DNA of 64,000 nt from Varroa destructor (Eukaryota; Arthropoda; Arachnida; Mesostigmata; Varroidae), in the NCBI RefSeq assembly GCF_002443255.2, contig NW_019211458.1:34094096-34158095 (forward strand), read 5' to 3'. The translations under genes and the position numbers were made by a program. Below the pieces are notes generated by a model. That model was not told where the DNA came from and did no database searches. It saw only the letters and a list, made by a program, of their open reading frames with translations. Below, piece after piece: positions 1-12,148 of the stretch; positions within the stretch are counted from its first letter, which is position 1; every line of letters begins with the position of its first letter.

Positions 1-475
1 TGCAAGCATGACGACGATTTTAAGTTTTCTTTGCGTGTGCGTTTCGCGTCAATTGAATGGTCAAGAAGAATAACCACGGCATTAATTTATCATGATAATA
101 ATAGCAGCTGACATATAAGATGCTAGCTATTTAGTCATTATTAAAAAATTGAAGACAATGAAATGACGAAATAGGATCTTCACTATGACATAAGTTAATT
201 GATGGATTGATAGTTTTTGGTAAAACGGAAAAAGCAAGACAATTGATGCATGTATATACATTGAAACGAAAACATTGACACAGAACGGTATAGCAAAGAG
301 CCATGCGTTACCATGATGCGAAGTACCTGTGGACGGGATTTACCAAAAACAAAAGTAACTTCATGCCCTATTAATTTACCCATGTCTAATGGTTTAGCTA
401 GTGGTACGAATCGAATGAGGTTTCGTCTAATCTAAAGAAAAAAGAGCCTGAGGCTTTTTTTTCGCGTAACTTGGA
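1..475. other. Non-coding AT-rich sequence
   Basis: I see no supported gene here. Short ORFs are present, but they show no splice context, no recognisable domain and no signal peptide. Confidence 0.5.
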
Positions 476-545
476 TGGCTAAGTGCGTGATTGAAAAAGC
501 CGGAAATCTTCGGTTCGAGCCTTACGACACATACATACATACATA
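476..545 (+). repeat. tRNA-like sequence, possible SINE fragment
   Basis: A sequence resembling the internal RNA polymerase III A box (TGGCTAAGTGCG, 476-487) is followed by a B-box match (GGTTCGAGCC, 512-521). The spacing between them is close to that in a tRNA. The unit ends in a short (ACAT)n tract at about 529-545, as many tRNA-derived SINEs end in a simple repeat. The sequence between the boxes does not fold into a convincing anticodon arm by eye, so a functional tRNA is unlikely. A chance match to these short boxes cannot be excluded. Confidence 0.35.
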
Positions 546-949
546 GAATGTTTATCTGATATACGGTTTTAAAATAAATCATTATTGTCCTGTTTAGTGA
601 ATAGAACATTACATTTCAACACGAAACACGCAATTGTGCATTTGCTGCATTCAAGTACAGAAAAATGTTGGCCCAGAACTTGATTTCCTGCGACCATTTT
701 CACCCAATGTGTTACCCTATGTTACCCAGGCGTCGATGTCACAAAATTTGTCCTAGTTGTTATTAACTCCGCTGTAATTTTCAAAGGGAAAACTCATAAA
801 CAGTAAGAGAGGAATGCGAAGATGGAATCTAATGTTAAAGGATTATGTTCGGAACAAACGTTTTAGTAACACTTCTCGTTCGCGCATATTTGACCTCGAA
901 CTGTCTCCCAAACGAAACAAGTGCTTGGACATTGCCCGCGGAAGAGGGC

Positions 950-990
<41 letters not shown>

Positions 991-2517
991 GCAATTCAGT
1001 CGTGACCTGCTGGCTATTGGAAAGCCAACCAGTCGTGTAGTAATCAAATAACTTCCAAAATAATAAGATATTAATAAAGATAAAGTGAAAGTAAGTAAGA
1101 ACAAAGTGACAAGTAAAACCAAGAAAAAAAAAGGAGCCAACCATCGGGCTAAATCTACGCGTTCGAATGATGTCTTCTCAATATGGTCTAATATGATATT
1201 TGTGGATAGATGCAGGAGACAGCAAACGGATGCCGAATAAGGAAAGCGAGAAGAAATAATAATAAAAAAGCAACATGAAATAACATATAAAAACATGTTT
1301 ATAATACTAAGACTGCTAAGGCGCATTTGTATACACATCGTCCTAGAAGTGAATAACATTTTGAATAAAGCTGCTATATTAAATTAGAGAAAGTACGCGA
1401 CGCCCTTACTCAAGCTAACTACCAAGTGACCAAATCCTTAAGCTAGATCATCATAAACGCGTAATACTCACAGGATGAACAGTAAACACAATTCTGCAAA
1501 GGGGGTCTATAGGTAAATAGTTTAAAATCAAGAAGGAGCTGGAGAGGCGCTTTAGAGCGCTAGCAGTAAAGTAAATGTTGCAATATGTAAACTCGCGTTC
1601 ACAGTCGCGAAGAGGGCGCAACTGTATCAAGCTCAGAATTTCGAAAAGTACGCGGCTAAGGCCTCGATGATGTTCCAGCGTTTATGCAATCTCTGTACGA
1701 CAAAAATATGCCCACCTTGCATCCAGCATGTATTCTGGTAGGCAATTCTTTACACGTTCTAAAAATGTGATGAAATGTTCTTAGTAATCGTACCAAGCAA
1801 GTACATGTACTCTAGCTTTTATAACAATTATAAAACCATGAGAGCACCTTCGCTATACATCTTCCTTGCTCCCTGTTAGATCGTTGTATTCCAATCAAGC
1901 AGCTTCCCTGTTAAAAATGGAAAAGCCTAAGTAAATGTAGCGGGATTAAAGACGTATTAAGCATATGGAATAAAATGTTTGCCGTTAAGGACCGAAAAAG
2001 GCTGTTTGCGGGAGTAAGCACGTAAGGGAGTGCACTCGAACTATTTGAGTTGAGATTGACATTCTGGCCTGTACGTATTAAGTTGGATAGAAAAAAAGAA
2101 AAGATGAATATTGAGCGGTTGTAGCCCTTCTTAGCGAATACATAATCCAGGCCCCGTCAAAGCTGTAGCTTAAGTCGACTGACATAAAATTGACAAATAT
2201 GCCATAACCATTATGCCGCAATGTTTCGCTTTTCTAACTTTTCAACAATAACAACGTAAACTTTCAAACACTACTTGGGCAATACGACCATTTCGAGGGC
2301 AGTGGTGGTTAACAAAACGAGGTGTTCCAGTCGTTTAACATGAGCACGCCGAAGCTCTGTTGGACAATGGCAAACAATTTATATATTTTCGAGAGAACAG
2401 AGAAAATATATAATATGTATTTTTCCAAATTTAGATACAATATCAAAGCTAGAGATACACTACATTTTACCATTTATAACGTTTTCTTTTTATAATAGCA
2501 ATAAATCATTGATACAG
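546..2517. other. Non-coding stretch
   Basis: Apart from the (AT)n tract at 954-988 I see no gene. ORFs overlapping that tract on both strands are made mostly of Tyr-Ile repeats, which are microsatellite translation rather than protein. Confidence 0.5.
954..988. repeat. (AT)n microsatellite
   Basis: This is an uninterrupted AT dinucleotide run of about 35 bp. It produces spurious Tyr-Ile ORFs on both strands. Confidence 0.95.
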
Positions 2518-2793
2518 GGGCAGTCACGCACGGCACAGATCCGACAATCGATTTCATCATCTGCAGTTACCTCTATTCATCTTGACCGAAGCATCTAGAT
2601 TAAATGGTACCGCTCGCACTTACATACGTAACGAACATTCCGAACCCAAAGATTTGGGCACTGTCACCCACGCGGATATTTCGCAGATGGAACCAACAGA
2701 AAAATTGATGAAATTGAAGTTCGAGAGTGAACAACAACTTAGAGCCGCTAACTATTCCGCTGTTCATCGTTATGTTTACCAGCTTTTGTGAAG
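2518..2793 (+). CDS. Exon-like ORF of unknown function
   Basis: A good acceptor (gatacag) is followed by about 90 open codons and a near-perfect donor (GAAG|gtaagt, cut after 2793). The translation is hydrophilic and rich in Glu, Lys, Gln and Ser, with no low-complexity tract, and includes MEPTEKLMKLKFESEQQ. I do not recognise a domain. The reading frame ends at a TGA (2789-2791) two bases before the donor. Either this is the last coding exon with an intron in the 3' UTR, or a different frame is used, or the open frame is chance. No neighbouring exon could be joined to it. Function is unknown. Confidence 0.3.
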
Positions 2794-3738
2794 GTAAGTT
2801 TGTTTTTCTTTCACCTGATGATCCTTCGTATCGTGTAGCGAAAATAAACGGTGCCAAAAAGTTTACACAAAGTCAATCCGCTTTTTTGATGGGAAAACTT
2901 TCCTTTTTTTTTTTTTTTTATAGACAACATCAAGGCACATAACTCCTAGGTAAAAACTGAAAACAAAACATGGTTGATATTTTTTACAGGTATTTGTACC
3001 ACTTGAATTTTCTTGACGAGTCAGGTGATTTTTTTGTTGCAGTAGTAAGGTTTTTAGAGTACTCCTGTACACGTGTCGCGTATCCTGTGCTCCCCACTAC
3101 CACAGGTGACGTATACGGAAATTTACTTGGCCCTAGTGGATTCGAACAATAAAACAGGAAACCTTCTCGTCAGATCCAACCACCATTTGGAGAATGATTA
3201 AGCTATAGCGCACTTAAATGGTTTCCGCTTTTTTGCCTAAAAATATACTTTAGCTTACGAAATTAATGGCACAGAAAGGTAAATCTCTATGGGTCTCCAT
3301 CTTTAAAATGTCGTGTCGTACAGCCCACCATAGATGAAGTCAAATTTAGTTTTGGTATTTGCATGTTTTAAACACGTCTTTGTCTAGGTAGTATTCGATC
3401 AAACGCGGAACCCCTTGTTAAGCGGCAGCAGCCACGATCGTGTAGGCTAGGTTAAGAAATGCAAAAATGGCCGTTTGGATTTCGGTTAGATAGCGAACAC
3501 ATTGCAAATAACGTTCATTGTTTAATCGGAAGCATGTTTCAATATTGACATTTCAGGGAGTGACAGGGCGAATTAGACCTTTCTAGTAGGTGAAAGATAG
3601 TAACCTTTCACGGCATTTGCTATTTTGAACGAAAAAGATTTGCGCCTGAACTGAACTCATTGAAGACAGCATGAATATATGACGCAAAGAATTAGAGCTA
3701 CAGTTATCGTCTCTTGAATATTTTCGATCTGGATCATG

Positions 3739-3795
<57 letters not shown>

Positions 3796-4610
3796 CATAT
3801 ACACACATATATATATATATGCAAATCTCTACGTGGCTATTACACTTAAGATTATTTGGCAATAGATGAACAAGTTATTGTCTTAAAGACGCCATGTCTA
3901 AGATGTCGCTGTTAGCCCGCCGTACTGGCCAATGTAAAGCTGAATTAAAACTTAGTATACGTTTAGCGTGTATAATCTCGGCGACGCTACGCCAGCTATT
4001 TAGAGGAACACCTCAGACTATTTCGGCATGTGAGACATCGTGCCCGAACAATCCTGTATTGTACGATAATGCATTCATAATTGCTCCCCTAAAAAGAGAT
4101 CTATCGAGCAGCTAGTTCGAGTCCGCCAACGCGCCACACGAGCTTATGACGCAGGTTTATAATATAAATTAAATAATCGTTACTTTTAAAGAAATCTTGC
4201 TTATACTTTGAAGGGGACTACATAAAAGTGTTCCCTTTTATAACATCTAAAGTCTTAGCTATTGTTACTGTTAATTTTGTAAATAATTTTGCCTACTGGT
4301 GTGACCGTATTGCCTCTGCAAAATAACAGGAACGTAAGATCTATAGAGGGGCAAAAACAGCTTTTGCTACATGTTTCCTATAATAGACTATCAATGATGA
4401 AAATCATTTATTAATTAGCGCGTTATTCTGCGTAGGGTTTTGAAGCACATGCTTGGATCGATCGAGCCTTGTTTCAGGCCATTGCCTTACTCGAGAGGAA
4501 AACCTGTGGCAAATCAGCTCTGTCTTGGAACAGGAAAAATCAACTTACAGCGAGAAATTAATAGGCACACGAGTACTTGGTCCAGGGTAAGAACCAATTG
4601 TCTGTTCAAA
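2794..4610. other. Non-coding stretch with microsatellite
   Basis: It holds the compound (AT)n/(AC)n tract at 3740-3820 and a B-box-like motif near 4110-4122. ORFs at 2970-3152 and 3894-4115 have no splice or domain support. I see no gene. Confidence 0.45.
3740..3820. repeat. Compound (AT)n / (AC)n microsatellite
   Basis: A long AT dinucleotide run is interrupted by ACAT and ACAC units and then resumes. It is a simple sequence with no coding potential. Confidence 0.95.
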
Positions 4611-4717
4611 TCATGCACAGATAATGACCATATAGCGAGCGGCGGTTGAGACTACTGTAAGGACATCATACATCAAGAATAGCCAGGCACAGATGCTTGA
4701 TAGGCCTTCGGGAGAAC
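4611..4717 (-). CDS. Possible terminal exon of a membrane protein
   Basis: On the minus strand a strong acceptor (attattcttcgcag) precedes an open frame of 34 codons ending in TGA (plus positions 4611-4613). The peptide begins near SPEGLSSICAWLFLMYD and is strongly hydrophobic, enough for one membrane helix. The open frame also continues upstream of the acceptor through another hydrophobic run. It could be the C-terminal helix of a multi-pass receptor or transporter. I could not join it to another exon and recognise no family, so chance remains possible. Confidence 0.3.
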
Positions 4718-7080
4718 CTGCGAAGAATAATATAGGAATCAGAACTACGAATATTTTAGATAGAACAACTTGAAATTCAGGCGGATGATAATTCATTTGG
4801 ATGAACATTTTTATATAAATATCTGTGTGTAATCAGTACTTGAAATGTATAAATCGTGTTTGGCCATCTCTGGGTACAAGCAGAAATGAGTTGTTAACCA
4901 TAGATGTTTTTTTATGGATTTACAAAGGTAATAACTTCAATGGGGGGTGCTCATCTAAATACGCTGGCGCTAGATATCGTCAATGACGCCTCCCGTCTAA
5001 TTGAACGGGCCCTCGTCAGGTCAGTGAAGGATATAGCGAAAGGTATCGTGACTTGCACGTATGGAGATGGCATCACAGGTCTTTTACGGATCTCCCATGG
5101 AAACACGAATTGATACGCTGAACGGTTAGATTCAACATGCTGAGAGACTTGCAACCTTGAAATTGTTATTTTCTCTATTTACAAATACGGTAATTGATTT
5201 CGATTGATATATAAAATAAAAAAAAAATCTGTATATTAGTTACGTGCAGTGTCATTTAATTTGTTGGGATGCTTTTATCGAATTAGATGTTCAGACATCC
5301 TCATCGGTACCGAACAATTCAGGATGCTAAGTCGTTTTTTGAGCCGTTGAGTGTTTCGACAAGGGATTTTTCATAATATTTTCAAGCAACTTGGCAGAAA
5401 TCATTAAAATTACCGAAATTAGAAAGATCGCTGAATATTGCAACTTGGTGCATAGCATTGTTACTCCACTAACATATCTTAGAACTAACTAGTTCGCATA
5501 TATAACATTTTATATCGAACAAATGGTCCTTTTAAATAGTCAAATAAATAATAGCATTTGTGAGGCGCTCGAAATCGATCTTTCTGTCATTTGTGGACTA
5601 TCGAAATTTAAAAAAAAAAGTAAAAAGTAGGTCATACTGAAACTAAAGAAGTCATCCAATCTTACGAAACGTCTAACAGTTGCTTTGGAACAGTTGCCTT
5701 CCTCCCCCCCCTCCCCTCCTCCCTCCTCCCACGTCTTGACTTTTTTCGGTGGTGGTGATGTCGTCTGCTTGTTTCGTTGCTCTATCTGCCCACTCCTCGT
5801 TCATGTTGCCCCCCAGTGTGCGGACGGACCTCGTTGGCTTGTCTACGTGTGCCTCATACCAAATGAGTTGATGCAACGCAGCGCAAACGCGGAAGGACAC
5901 CACCGAGAGCGCATGTTGGCCGACGGCTTCTGTCAATGGTTCCTCTTCGTCCTATGACAGAGGCGTCAACCAGAGGTCTGTACACTTCGTTCAAAGGGCC
6001 CTACTCCAGATATAACGCCCTCAAGGGCAAAAGCTCCCCGGAAGAAAGGACCGGGAGCTTGCCAACGGCCCTAGCCTAATAGGAGGTCAACCAGTACCAC
6101 AGCGAACTTGTAATTGCCTCTTCGCAAAACCAGAGTTGCCTCGTCGTCCTGCAATCCACTTCGGAACTTTCACTCGGCCAGCAGTTTCAGTGTCAGCGAC
6201 TAGCATTCTCTTCCGTACAACGCTGAAAGAACACTATAGCTTTATCAGAACTAGTCAAGAATGTATTGGACCCCCACTCAACAACTGATTGTTAAGATCA
6301 ACCAGTGCTGTTGTTATCATAGCTCATTTTCTATTATGATGGAGAGAAGTCATTCACGATATCTAATTGAATTAATTTCTACAGTAACATACATTAAGCT
6401 TGCTAGCTATAGCGGTTAGCGGTTAGTGGAAAGAAGGAATTCAAAATAAAGATAAGTTTAAGTCTGTATATAAATCGAGCAGTTGGTTACACTTCGTTTG
6501 CAACATGGTCAACACTTATCTTTATCTTGTGTTATAATAGTTATGTTAATGCACCGAGACAAGTGGCTTACTTTCGTAACTTCTCTTTGGGATAACAACT
6601 GTGTATTACCGTCTCGAAACAGAGTTAAAAGGGTTGTTACTCCTTGCGCAAACAATAAGTACGAAATTATTATTTTTAGTAACACAAACTCGCTGCGGGC
6701 ATTTGAAGGGGCTGAAGCAATCGACGATATTTTTTAAGCGAAACACAGGCGAAGAGTGACCTCTACCGACGCATGTACGCTTTACATCATCTTCCATATC
6801 TGCTGTCTCATTGTAATCAATGTATCACAAATCTATCGACTGCACTCTATCAATCCAGTAAAATTTGTCTCTCTCTTTATCTGTGCTTGGCCATGCTATA
6901 TATTAGATATTGTTTCATATACTTATACTTCCATAACATAAACCTAATCCTATCCTCAATACTATTCCCTATCATATTTGTTTTTCTTCACAGACGTTCG
7001 CATCTAACTCCTTCGTAGATTTACGCTTTCTTGCATCCATTTCCTTCTATTCGCCGCATCCAGAGTTACCCAATGGTGGC
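4718..7080. other. Mostly non-coding; one unassigned ORF
   Basis: An open frame at 4904-5113 (+) has a mixed-composition translation (for example LDIVNDASRLIERALV), but the opposite strand is open over the same stretch, so I cannot tell which, if either, is coding. At 5690-5960 there is a pyrimidine-rich, GC-richer island with open frames on both strands, which looks like leader or promoter sequence rather than protein. Nothing else is recognisable. Confidence 0.35.
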
Positions 7081-7850
7081 CAGTTCGAAAGACGGGCAGA
7101 ACGACCGCCTGTCCGTTCAAGCCGCTAATGGGGGCAGCTGAGGCAGTGACGGTTGTCCTGGTGCTTACTTTCTCTACCGTTGTATGCTAGCTCTTCTGCT
7201 GCAGCTGCAGGCCTTCTCGTCCTTTATGATTCTGCTTCCGTCTTTTTGCTGCTTCCAAATCCTATAATAATATCATCGTCGCCCATCGGCTTCGCTTGCG
7301 TTTCGTCGTTCTTCCACCTTTACTCCAACTCGAATCCAAGCTCTGCAGCAGCAGCGGCGGCAAAAAAGCAGTCGGCTTCAGCTGGTAGTCGCTGGCTTCT
7401 TTCTTGGACAAACGCCATTCGACTGGCCGTTTCGGCTTCAATTCAGGACCCGTAGAAGTCGGGGGCCACCGCTCGCCTGCGTTTGCAGCAACCTCGGACC
7501 GCATCCCTCATGGGGGTGGTTGGGCTCTACAGGGGTATGCGGGGGATAGCATTGGAGCTTAACGGAGGCACTCATACGACCCGATCGGGCCCTTATTCGG
7601 CCCATTCTTTCTACCACTCTAATGCCTAGCGCTTCGCGTCCTTCTGCCTGCTCCCTGGGCGAGGTTCGTCTCGACTCGTCCCGCCAAGATTTCGGCATGG
7701 CAAGCTGCGGCCCTCCTCTAGCGGAGGCCCAAAGGAGAGTCTCCTTTCTCCGATCTGTCCAGAAGATGCTGCCAAGCGGAAAATATATCCCTTCGGTTTA
7801 GTTCGTCCTACTATCAGGTTGTGCAATTTCGCACTTTCTCTTGACGATGC
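7081..7850. other. GC-richer island, possible promoter or leader exon
   Basis: Base composition rises clearly above the AT-rich flanks, with CTG/GCC-rich stretches and several frames open on both strands. No translation resembles a known domain. Such islands recur in this window, and one of them (17.5-18.3 kb) lies directly before a plausible start exon. By analogy this may be a 5' UTR or promoter region. That is inference. Confidence 0.25.
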
Positions 7851-10800
7851 TAAGTTCCAAGGGAGCTCAAGGCGAGGGCTGCCGGTATACTACGATACGA
7901 AGGGTTGATCAATACCTAAACACACCGGCAAGACTTTCACCTGAATCTCTGGTTTGTCCACTTATGTGACGTCCGTATCCGAAATGTTCCTACCATCATT
8001 GCATTCACGCACTTATACAGCGACATCATCATCATTTTGGATGGTCCCTTCGTGGGGGACCAATTGCTGTTGACCGACTCCCTCTTAGCTTAGCTTCTGT
8101 TTCCCTCCGTCGTTTCTAAGAGCAATTCACGGCTACTGTGTGCTTTTCGTCCATGTATATCTCCAGCTATTGATGTGCAATAGAGACTGTGAATGTAGGC
8201 GAAAATGTCAAGTAAGCGTATGCCGCTTTGTCGTACGTTAAAAAGTGAGGTAAATTTTTATTGAGAGATATATCCCTGTTGGCATCGTTTAGCGGAAAAT
8301 ATAAACTGCTTGTAGTCCTTCTTTTTATCCTTAATGGGAAACAGGTCAAACAGGTTGTTAGTGAGTAATAACACTAATAAAAATTAGTACTATTTTTTAA
8401 GATAATGTGGCACAACTAACGGCATACAAAGCTGCTAGCTAAATTCATAGTACAATTAAAGGGAACCATTATTTAAACGATGTGGTGCAACGTTCATTCG
8501 AAGTTTAACACTTTGAAAGTAAAGAACTAGCTACTGTCCCGGTGCGTACGTCCTAAATTAATCAGAGAGTCGACGCCGCACTTATGTTTATTTAAATCTA
8601 AGAGTTCAGTTGCATAAAACGCTACCAAAACGAAATTATAAACATTGCTCAGGTTATGAGTTGTATAATAGTCATAATGGCCAATGCGAGACATTGTAAC
8701 AATAGTAAGGCCAATCTTGTGCTATAGGCCTTATGCAATCGACTATTATTTTTGGCGGGTCGCTATTTTGGTTATGATCGTGGAAAATACCGACTTTTGC
8801 AAATTCAGTTAGCAAGACATCAGGATAAATTTTGGCTCTTACTTAACTAGGACATCCATAGCTTTTACTGCGGTTGTAACATTAACGCTCAGTTTCCAGC
8901 CGGTTTGTTTGCTCGGAATTCTAAGCTTCGAAAATACTTCCTTTTTAATCGTCTCTGTAACTGCTGGTACCCTGCTCATCCCATGAAATTAGGGAACGTT
9001 TAAACAATCAATTGCCTCCGGTCATTACACGTGTTACGCGAGTACCCCACTTGAAGACGTAAAATACCTGACGTTAAGCGGAATACCTCAAGTACGCGTA
9101 ATTCGTTGAATTTTAACAGCTCATCAGACTGTGTCCTGCTATTTCATTGAACTACGTCATCTGCTTGAATAATTTTAGCCTTACTTAAAAGAGCTCATTA
9201 AATCAGAAGAGGTCCAATGTGGAAAACTGTTTCGTATATGCGTACAACCGACGTAGGCCTATTCACTCACGTGCTCGTATACATTCTCTTTGACCCGAAG
9301 CGTTGTCAAAAGTCAAGTCAGCCACGCCAAAGTGCTCAGAAAACAAGGCAAAAAGAGGCACCTGCAGAACTCTAGAGAATTTTCGAATCCGTGCGCCCTG
9401 GTTCCACTCGAAAGCCGAGTAGATGAATATACGCGCTCTATTACCTGAAGTCAAGATAGATTAGCTAGAAGATCCTAACCTACTAAAGCGCCACATTTTG
9501 AACGAAGGCCACGTCTGTTACAAGGTAGAGTATTCTTGAAAAACGAGTCTGCACTTCCAATCTCACAAAGCGAGTAATATAGTGGCCAAGCACGCCTTGG
9601 AGAGTACTTCGTCCGAGTAAGACTGCACCATAGGGAACGCAAGCTCTGGTTTCTCAAAATGAAACAGGCAAAAAGACGGCTCTCGAAAACCGACGAAAGA
9701 GAACGTAGACGCAAAAAAAATTATTTCTATCTGGCCATGTTGCTTTTGCTGCTCAAGCTGCTGGCATAGCCAGTAGCGGTACTCTTTTGGGACGCGCCGG
9801 CCCATCGTGGCGACAAGACCGAACTTGACGATATAACCTTTTCAGGACGTCTCCGTTAAAATATTCTTTTCAACACTGTAGAACTAGACATGACAAATGT
9901 AGCGGACAGCTCAAAAGAATGGATCATGCTCCGAAAAAGCCTGCATTTGGTCAGTTTAATTGATGTTTAGGCAGCGCTGCTAGATTTCTTATGTGTTTTG
10001 AGCTTTGGCATTCTGGTTGGTCTTTGATGTATTACGTTTTATTTTTAAATCAAGTAAACAAATAGTCAAAATATACATAGATTTTTTCGAGCTATCGGAT
10101 CAGTCATTCAGATAATTAAGTATACGGCTATGAATCGAAAGAGCTTGTTTCAATCCGATCAAAAGACCGATTGCTATAAAGAAATAGAATGCCTATTTCT
10201 GAAATAAAAATGTTTTAAAACTATTTTTTTGTTGAAAATGTCTACTTATAGGATTTTTAGTTTCGATTACGCAGGTCACTGAACGATTTTCAGCGTCACT
10301 GTATAGGCAGAGTGTCTCAGAGGATACCTTTCTTTAAGAACTCGGAAGTTCCTTTATCAAACGCATACGAAGCATTGAAGGTCGAACTGAGCTTTTCTGT
10401 GATCCGTATATCTGATTTACGCGTTAAAATACTGCATTTCTACATAACATCCGTAAATCTTATTCAGTAGATAAAAATCGATAATTCAACCATTACCTAC
10501 GGGCCTAAGCACAGGCTGGAAGTTTGTGGCTAACAAAATCGAGAGTTATTAGTTACTACCGCACAAACTATACATTCTCCAAAAGAGATATATTTGCTAT
10601 ATATATATATATATATATATATAGACATAGAACGCTTTTGTTTAAATAGAGAACAAGCAAATCAGGTAGTAATATCGACTAGATAAAAACCGGCTTCCTT
10701 AATTGTCCTATACTTGTCGGACACACCCGAAAGTGGTCCGTTACTACTCCTAGCGAAACTTTAGTATATTCTTTTTATAGAATAAGTTGACGTTTTCATC

Positions 10801-11995
10801 AAGAAAACCCCTATAGTGTTGCTGTCGTACAAACGAACGATGGAGGCCACTGTGGCTTAAACTATGGAAACGATTGAAACACGCATATATAGAATATGTT
10901 GAAAAATTTGGAACAATTTCATAGTGTTAATACTCACAGATAGTATATGTATAGCCAGTATCATTAAGATGCTATAATAGGAATTGGAAAAAAGCAAGGA
11001 TTCAACGCCTTGTTTCGCTCATTGGAGACGCGTAGAGAAGTCGATTCTATTTGTACTTTTGGCTAATTTTTTTCATACGAAAATACACTTCAACCATTCC
11101 TAGTCCTGGGAACCTGTTTAGATATGACTGCCGGGTTTTGATAGAATATCGTTTTACAACTTAATGCTAACGTTGGCTATATTATGAAAATTAATATATT
11201 ATTTAAAAAAAAATAAGGTACATAAGCATGCTTATGTGTACAGTACGTCCGATCTGCAAACCTGAAGTGTTTTAAAAAACTAAATTATCCTGCTGGTTTA
11301 TTTACCATTAGAAATGAAGGGTTAACGCCGGGAAAATTAATAAGCGATTCTCACAAACATGAAAGTACGCGTTAATTGTTGTCTACAAGTTTGTTATGTG
11401 CGTGTTTTTGTCAAGCATCTTCGTATACACGGATCAAGCCTCATTTTTTCGACCCAGCACTTGCGTTCTCCACGTATATCTGGCTACAAAATATGTCGTA
11501 TGCCTTTTCCGTTACGTCTTGCCTACCAAGTTTTCCTCGAAGGAAAATTTCCGTTCAAGGATCTTCCTAACATGCTTGCTAGCACTCTCACGTTGTTCTT
11601 TTGTGGCCCTTAAGCATTTCCACGCACTTTTCTCCGAGTACACTGACCAGCGTTAATAGTTGGTATTATTGTATAAACATCGCATTAGTGTTTTGTCGTA
11701 CACGGTTTGGGCGGGGCACCAAAACTTGGGCCCCAGCCATGCAGCACTACCAAATGCAATAAGAAAGTCAATATTCTGCTGTATAGTAAAAATAATAATC
11801 ACAATTATTATTACCTATACTCCCATTCGATGTAAAGAGCGGGATCGCAATGTCTCTGTCAGCGAAGCTGGTGGCCTTGTTCTGTCCGAGCGCCATTGTT
11901 CATCCTACGCGCGGCTTTAGGCGCTCCTTTGATCGGCTTGCTGCTGGAGACGAAGCCGGAGCAAATTCGCGACTGTTTTTCTAGCAAGGGCAAAA
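7851..11995. other. Non-coding stretch
   Basis: It is AT-rich with an (AT)n tract at 10598-10621. A minus-strand ORF starting with ATG at 9805 (MGRRVPKEYRYWLCQQLEQQ) lies in a slightly GC-richer patch, but no splice site or domain supports it. Three frames are open together at 11359-11656, which argues for chance. Confidence 0.4.
10598..10621. repeat. (AT)n microsatellite
   Basis: A pure AT dinucleotide run. Confidence 0.9.
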
Positions 11996-12148
11996 ATGGC
12001 GCATCGCCTTAGCTTCGTGCGGTCGGCCTGGTCACAGCCGCAGACGATCCTATCGCGTCCTCTGCCCTCTGTTTTCGAGTGGCAGTGGTTTGCAGGACCA
12101 AGACTCCCGTTCAAGTTTTACACAAACTGCTTGTGGGCAAGGCGCTAG
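11996..12148 (+). CDS. Small ORF, 50 residues, unknown
   Basis: An ATG in a favourable context (AAAAATGG) opens a 50-codon frame ending in TAG. The N-terminus (MAHRLSFVRSAWSQPQTILS) is rich in Arg, Ser and hydrophobic residues and free of acidic ones, which resembles a mitochondrial targeting sequence. The rest is aromatic-rich. I do not recognise a family. It lies in a GC-richer patch where other frames are also open, so it could be an upstream ORF in a leader or simply chance. Confidence 0.2.
   Translation: MAHRLSFVRSAWSQPQTILSRPLPSVFEWQWFAGPRLPFKFYTNCLWARR

Noticed and set aside
835..1359. Long overlapping ORFs on both strands.
   Set aside because: They span an (AT)n tract, read as Tyr-Ile repeats, and have no start or splice support.
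4108..4122. A B-box-like GTTCGAGTCC that could end a tRNA.
   Set aside because: No A box or tRNA-like arms at the right distance upstream.
11359..11656. Three overlapping plus-strand ORFs.
   Set aside because: All three frames are open together and none has a domain, which is typical of chance in a local stop-poor patch.
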